Source: Perkinsus olseni
Taxonomy: Eukaryota > Perkinsozoa > Perkinsida
Length of the DNA: 48,382 bases
Assembly (NCBI GenBank): GCA_013115125.1
Contig: JABANN010000240.1
Span: forward strand, 1-48,382
Direction of reading: 5' to 3'
Shown: positions 43,055 through 48,382 of the stretch, in pieces
Numbering within the stretch: the first letter of the stretch is position 1
How the letters are laid out: every line of letters starts with the position of its first letter
Translations under genes and position numbers: made by a program
Notes under the pieces: generated by a model
Database searches by the model: none
What the model was told of the DNA's origin: nothing
Seen by the model: the letters and a program-made list of their open reading frames with translations, nothing else

Positions 43055-44427
43055 ATGCCTTACAAGCCCCGTAACAGTCGCGGTAAGAAGGGTGAGGAGG
43101 GCAGTAGTGGCTCATCATGGGACAAGGTTAAACAGAACATCAAAACACGGCCAGCCAGACGACAACAGCATGAGGTAGACGCTCTCGTTATACCAGTGAT
43201 GCCACCGTCATTAATATAGGTTAAGGTCGCTAAGGCTCCTCTGAGGCCTCGTCAACTGATGGCCTCTAGTACATTCCCTTCCACCAAGGATATAGTCGCT
43301 ATTGATTGCGAAATGGTTGGTACTGGCCCTGAAGGAAAGGAAAGTATCCTAGCTCGAGCCAGCATCGTCAACTACTTTGGCAAGGTACTAGGAAGGCAAT
43401 CGTCCACTGGCAGTAAGTTCTCTCTACAGGTGCTACTGGATGCATTGGTAAGGCCTACTAAGAAGGTTACCGACTATCGTACTCAAGTCACGGGGTTAGA
43501 TGAGGCTACTCTTAATAGACTTGGGCAGCCGGCGGAGGAAGTGAAGGCCAAGGCTGCTAGTATACTACTCAACCAGAAGGTTGTTGTTGGCCATGCTATA
43601 CATCATGATCTCGAGGTCTGTGCTAGGTGGTGCCACTCGTGTCACCCCACTCTGGTCCGCGTCAGATCCTTGATTTGAAAGACAAGATAGACTCTATACT
43701 TATACGTGATACCAGTATATACCCTGGCCTTCGACCAGAGGGGCTAACCACGAAGGTGCCGAGCCTGAAGAAGTAATGGTGTGGTATGAGTGCCTTGTCT
43801 TCATCATCAACCTAGGTTAACTGAGCTTTACCTGGATCGTAAGATTCAGACTGGAGCACATAGCTCTGTTGAGGACGCTCGATGTACATTGATGTTGTAT
43901 AAGTTGAAGAAGGATAGATGGGAAGAGGAGGTAGTAGACAGAAGGGGGAGGGGTTTGAAGGGTGGTTTTTAGGTTAAGAAAATCTATCGGATACGAGTCC
44001 ACGATAAGTCCAAGGACTCTCGGAGCAAGGTGGAGGCGAAGAAGGAGGCGCCTACCACTAAGCCGCAGCAGACGAATAAACGACGGCTGTCCATTGACGA
44101 TGAGGTTGTGAAGGAAGAGGAAGGAGATGAGGAGGGAGAGGAAGAAATGGATGATGATGATGTGGGGTCAGAGGGCAGTGTCATTGAGGAGAGGGCTGGA
44201 GGTAGGGCGTACCGGAGAGGTCTGTCCTAAGTTGCCCCCCCTCAGTTGTGGACTCTGATGAGAGCCCCGAGGAGGTGGCCAGGATATGTGGGAAGAACTG
44301 TGACGAGGAGGCGGAGATCTTAGCAGCCTTCAAGGACCTTGCTAGCATGCGAGAGGAGTTCGCCTTCCAGAAACCCAAGGCTAGCAACAACAAGAGGAAG
44401 AAGCGGAAGCAAGGAGATGAGCAGTAA
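43055..44427 (+). CDS. REXO4: REXO4/Rex4 3'-5' RNA exonuclease
   Basis: A DEDDh exonuclease of rRNA processing, expected in the nucleolus. ATG 43055 gives a basic start (MPYKPRNSRGKKGEEG). Intron 43175-43219 (45 bases) joins to VKVAKAPLRPRQ, then the first motif DIVAIDCEMVGTG. TDYRTQVTGLDEATLNRLGQ, KVVVGHAIHHDLE, an intron, then ILDLKDKIDSILIRDTSIYP, and after another intron TELYLDRKIQTGAHSSVEDA with the last His and Asp. All DEDDh residues are present. Beyond the usual end, further introns add a long acidic and lysine-rich tail (EEEGDEEGEEEMDDDDVGSE; NNKRKKRKQGDEQ), stop TAA 44425-44427. Confidence 0.9.
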
Positions 44428-44558
44428 CGCTCTCCGCAGAGCCTTCAAAAACGTACTTGTTTCTTTCACGCATCGAGTACTTGCGCTCATGGGATGCATA
44501 ATTAAGTGGCGCGTGACGGAGCTCTCAGTTTTGTGAGGTGCTCCTTTCCCGACTGTCA

Positions 44559-45193
44559 ATGTCAACCTCCCAACGTTTTGCCTTCTCCTTCCTTCGGGAT
44601 GGCCTCAAGTTCCGGGCGGGCAGACTGTACGACACCTTCTGGTACTCCCAGAGTAACCTGAAGTGGGTACTGGTCTTCGGTTACCCAGGTAAGCAGCCCC
44701 TCCCCCTTTTCCTCTCACTCCTGCTGTCCCTCAGCCCTCCTCTTCTGGGTGCGTTGGCGTGCTGATCATCAGTATAAGTACCGGGTGTATGTAGCTGATA
44801 GTAATGTTACCCCCGACACAACTAAGAAGGTGCCAGTGTGGGGTAAGGAGTATGGTGCATGGAGCAATGGTAAGCCTGTGTACCAACAGGCCACAGCCAC
44901 GGTTCAGGTCAGTACCACTCCTCTCCCTACTCATCCATTGTAGTGTTCATCTTGTATAGGACCTAAAGGCTGCTGTGTATGGGGGTAAGGATAAGGTGCC
45001 AGAATCAGTCAGGGCCGGCTGCCATGGTCGCATGTTCGAGGATACCGATAACCTAGCCCTCGCTGTAATACCACCACCACCATCCACATCACTGAGCTCT
45101 GTACTATACTCGTCTCAGGTCCGATCCTTCTGTAAGCGAGACCCCATGGTTGTTTTCTGGGATGAGGTTACCGCACAGAAGCAAGTGGCGTGA
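44559..45193 (+). CDS. Small single-pass membrane protein, unknown
   Basis: Not recognised. ATG 44559 starts MSTSQRFAFSFLRDGLKFRA. A GTAAGC...CCTCAG intron joins, in phase, to complete one transmembrane segment (WVLVFGYPALLFWVRW). Then YKYRVYVADSNVTPDTTKKV and EYGAWSNGKPVYQQATATVQ, a second intron (GTCAGT to TTGTATAG), DLKAAVYGGKDKVPESVRAG, a third, and SFCKRDPMVVFWDEVTAQKQ, stop TGA 45191-45193. About 155 residues. The short basic N terminus before one helix would fit a mitochondrial inner-membrane subunit, which is only a guess. Confidence 0.6.
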
Positions 45194-45363
45194 GCTGCTG
45201 GAGGCATTGGACGAGGCCTCTTAGTCTATCAAGACGACAGCGGGCGAATAGTAGCATTATTGATGCTGATCCACCGGGATGCTCTTTTTCTTCGCGCTCC
45301 TTATAGTTGTTGTGTTTGTAACTTCTCCATACGGGTGAACTCTTCTCGTGCAGCATTGCTGTC

Positions 45364-46082
45364 ATGCCGATTGTGAAAGAAGAGAAACTGCACAAAAACC
45401 CGAAGTCGTTCGATGCCGTCAAGAAGGAGGTAGTATGATGACACCGAGCTGGAGCCTGGAGAGGTCCGATCGTTAGGTAGAGGCAAGCAAGTATGCCGAT
45501 TGGAAGCATGCCACTGTGGATGCTGCTAAGAAGCGTGCCATATACAGCAGTGGCTCTTACAAGGAGTTCCAGGATATAGTAGCGACGTGTGAGCTCAACC
45601 CAATAGCGAGGAATGAGTTTAGTAGACCAGCCAAGCAACAGACTAATAATAGAGCTCTCAACGGGAAGGAGAATAGACGAGGGAAGGCCTCGCCACTTGT
45701 GGACGCAAATGGGCCTAGAATCAGAGCTCGAGACTTTGAGAGAAACCTTAGACGAGCGAGGACTGATGCTGAGCGCATGGAGCTCCTGTGTGAGCTGGGG
45801 CCTGCCCGGGTGGTTGAGGCGTTGAAAGGCTCCGGTAAGGCGGAGTATGTTGACGCAGAAGTGCTACTGTGCATTCTAGAGGCTTTACGGAGTGCTGTGG
45901 AGGCTGGTCATCACGCTGGTGATGAGGGAGTGTTGAGAGGAATCGTGGAGGCGCTCCTTCGAGACCCTCCCGTGGCCCGGACTATCAGCAGATTCTTAAC
46001 GCCGGAGGAGCGGGGATGGATACGCGAGACTGGGGTGCTGGCTAGAGTGGACTTTGCAACCCTTCAGCTCATATCCAAGTGA
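45364..46082 (+). CDS. CCDC103: CCDC103 (DNAAF19)-like dynein-arm assembly factor
   Basis: ATG 45364 gives a charged first exon (MPIVKEEKLHKNPKSFDAVK). An intron from 45430 to about 45491 joins to YADWKHATVDAAKKRAIYSS and YKEFQDIVATCELNPIARNE, the CCDC103/RPAP3 YxxFxDIVxxxxLxP motif. A linker follows, then an RPAP3_C-type helical domain: DFERNLRRARTDAERMELLC, VDAEVLLCILEALRSAV, LRGIVEALLRDPPVARTISR, FLTPEERGWIRETGVL. CCDC103 helps attach outer dynein arms to axonemes, agreeing with an organism that makes flagellated cells. The total of about 210 residues is near the family length. Lack of TPR repeats argues against RPAP3 itself. Confidence 0.82.
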
Positions 46083-46515
46083 TCCGAGTGGATTCGCATG
46101 TTATGAACCCGCATTCTCCTGTTGTGTTGAAGTAACCATACCGTCGGAGGTGGGGCTCCCGCTGGATGCGTCACAATGCGTTCTGATCAAGTACTAGTCA
46201 CCCGCGGGTACCTTTCGATACAACGGGTAGTCGCCTCGACATCCATCATCGTTTGTGACCTCAACGGAGGTAATTTGGTGGAGCTACCTTAGGGTAGGTT
46301 GAAACACCACCAGCACCAGCACCAACTGCTGCTGCTGCTGCTGCCGCTCGCTGGGACTCCAAGGTGGCACGTGTATAGTTGCATGGTGCCCACGTTTTTC
46401 GTGGTGCCGCACCTGTGTTCTGAGTGAGTATCAGATTCCGTTGTAAGAATTACACTCATGTAGTAGCCGTCGGTATCTTCCTCTTCGTGGTTTCCCCTTT
46501 TCCCTCTCTTTTCCT
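46083..46515. other. Intergenic region upstream of the acyl-CoA synthetase
   Basis: About 430 bases with a short (CTG)n tract near 46330. No gene is supported, although the synthetase may begin here with an unseen first exon. Confidence 0.45.
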
Positions 46516-48280
46516 ATGGGGCTATGCGTCAGTGACGCCTACCCTCCCGGCAATGCTGAGGACAGGGCCTCCACATGGCAGTTTACGGACCCCGTGTACT
46601 CCCTGCCACTACTACCACCCTCGGATGATGCCTCCACTAGCATTTACCGGAATGTGCTGTGCAAGAGTACCCGAACAACCATACCCAGCAGCCGTCGTCA
46701 TCAGAGCACATTCCTTCATCAGACTCCCTCGTTTCGGTGCCCATGATGACTCCGGAGCTCACCACCCTGCCTAGCTTACTCGAGTATTACAGTCATTCCA
46801 ATACAGCAGCAGCCGCACCCCTGTGGGGTCTCAGGTTCGCACGACTCATGCATGGCGACAGACCATTCCTCGGCACAAGGCGTGGCGAAGACTACTGGTT
46901 CATGGCCTATCGCGACTTCTGTAGGTTGACGACTCTGTACACTGGGTACGCTCTTTTTCTGTGAGATACACAAGTGTCACGGCTGGCGAGTGGTATCCAA
47001 CAGCTGGGTATATGCCAGAAGATACCATTCGACGACGAACCTTACAAGATGCTCTTCCGGATAGCGGGTATGATGATCGTCATCACAAGCCCAACTCCCA
47101 ACCTGATTCATCAGGGCTCTACGCCACCAGCTGCATCAACTGGGTCCTCACTGAGTTTGCCTGTCACACAGCAGGCGTGACGGTGGTACCGCTACACGAG
47201 GAGATGTCCCCGGCAATGGTAAGCAGTACCAGCAGCAGTAGTAGTATCCTACCGCACAGTCCCCCATTGGTAGATCTCCTATATAATATCCGACACCCGC
47301 ATGGCACTATTATTCGTCACGAGGACAAGGCTCGAGTCTGCCCTGAAATGCAGTGGATCAGCAGCCCACATCAAGTGCATCATCGTGAGGCCCCTCCCGA
47401 GCATGCTACTACCACCACAACCATAGCCCTACTCAGGTCATTGATGCCGATAACCGACGTGACATCGACCCAGCCTTCCTGGCCCAGGCAGAGGCTATGG
47501 AGATCATGGTCCTCACTCTCCCCTACGTAAGCCTTACTCCGCGTCATCATTGTCATTCCCATTGCCATCGTCAGGTGATCGCCCTGGGCCAGGGGAAGCC
47601 CTTCTCACCCTATCCCTCAGCTCCTTCTGATGTGGCCCTCATCTATTACACTGGGGGTCGGCATCACGATCATGGTACGCCCGAGCTTATGAGGTGTCCT
47701 TCTAGGTTCCACCGGAGACCCCCTAGGCGTCATGGTCACCCATCGGAACTGTATCGCCACCATAGGGGCCCTCACGGAGTCCCGAGAGGGGGGAGGTGGC
47801 GGCCCGGCAGTACAGCTCACCCCGCAGGACTGTAAGCCCCACTGCAACCTCGGCGATACTTAGTCCTTTCCGACTAGGTATCGCCTCTATGCTACCCTCT
47901 ACGGAGCCTCTCGATCGGACCATCACCTACCTCGCTATGTACACTGGCAGCTGCAAAGGCTTCGTAGACATCAACACCTGCCAGCAGAAGGATCGCACCA
48001 CCGCTGGTGAGTTGAGGGGGAAGAGGGCACGCTGTCAATAATACCACACTTTGCAGTATTCCAAATGGTATCGGAGATGGCAACCCTGCAGCCAACAGTC
48101 ATCATCAGCGAGCCTAGCGGCCTAGGTAGACCCTTGACGGGTGTATACTCGTCCACCACCACCCTGTGTAGATTGCCTCATCAATGCCATACTACCGAAG
48201 AGAGGGGCCAAAGGTCGTTGGCCTGCCTGGCTGCGGAGACCCGGTCGCCGATCCATCTCCGCTCTCGAACGCCCGAGTAA
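46516..48280 (+). CDS. Long-chain acyl-CoA synthetase-like (AMP-binding), 3' partial
   Basis: ACSL-type enzymes activate fatty acids to acyl-CoA. The N-terminal part (LPSLLEYYSHSNT, PFLGTRRGEDYWFMAYRDFC) matches the start of eukaryotic ACSLs. Later exons have GLYATSCINWVLTEFACHTA and GVTVVPLHEEM. An intron (GTCGGC to CTTCTAG) joins DVALIYYTGG to STGDPLGVMVTHRN, the AMP-binding P-loop; the consensus TSGTTGxPKG is altered, with leucine for the lysine. After further introns come DRTITYLAMYTGSCKGFVD and EMATLQPTVIISEP, then DCLINAILPKRGAKGRWPAW. A GTAAGC donor at 48277 starts an intron of CTG and GTT repeats that runs to the window end, so the C-terminal part is missing here. The first exon and the join near 46654-46706 are uncertain. 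Confidence 0.8.

Positions 48281-48382
<102 letters not shown>

Overview
The window looks like a gene-dense nuclear contig of a protist. Genes are broken by many very short GT-AG introns (mostly about 45-70 bases), base composition is balanced, intergenic gaps are often under 100 bases, and TAA, TAG and TGA all act as stops. The gene content is eukaryotic (XPF, REXO4, TBC1D20-type RabGAP, REEP, CCDC103, an RPC9-like polymerase III subunit). Intron style, secreted lineage-specific proteins and a flagellar assembly factor suggest an alveolate, most likely a perkinsid such as Perkinsus; this is inference from style, not from a marker gene. I saw no rRNA, tRNA, CRISPR array, transposon or virus-like element.

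Layout. Bases 1-4709 carry two plus-strand transporter genes, a FUSC-type membrane protein and a ZIP metal transporter. A gene-poor convergent zone follows (4710-6120). From 6121 to 42928 almost everything is on the minus strand: a dienelactone hydrolase, two copies of a tiny At2g23090-type zinc-finger gene flanking a plus-strand secreted-protein gene, several genes I cannot name (a helical-repeat, probably mitochondrial protein and several putative secreted or membrane proteins), a two-domain glycosyltransferase, a PH-C2-transmembrane protein, a C69 dipeptidase, a Rap1-like Myb protein, a small membrane protein, XPF endonuclease, REEP/DP1, a TBC1D20-type RabGAP, two tandem alpha/beta hydrolases and an RPC9-like protein. 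At 42929-43054 the strand switches through a 126-base divergent gap, and four plus-strand genes follow: REXO4, a small membrane protein, CCDC103 and an acyl-CoA synthetase that runs off the window inside an intron made of (CTG)n and (GTT)n.

The co-oriented minus block resembles the unidirectional gene clusters of dinoflagellates and perkinsids, where spliced-leader trans-splicing can mature tightly packed transcripts. Functional themes are membrane and lipid biology (REEP, TBC, PH-C2, hydrolases, acyl-CoA synthetase, ZIP, FUSC), chromosome and RNA maintenance (XPF, Rap1-like, RPC9, REXO4), and secretion or surface work (glycosyltransferase, C69 peptidase, secreted proteins).

The most interesting object is the Rap1-like gene at 28929-30390: a Rap1-type Myb domain near the N terminus, a long serine- and charge-rich linker, and a C-terminal helical region reminiscent of the Rap1 C-terminal domain, with no room for a BRCT domain. 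Exon boundaries throughout were inferred by eye from GT-AG sites and reading phase; first exons are the least certain.
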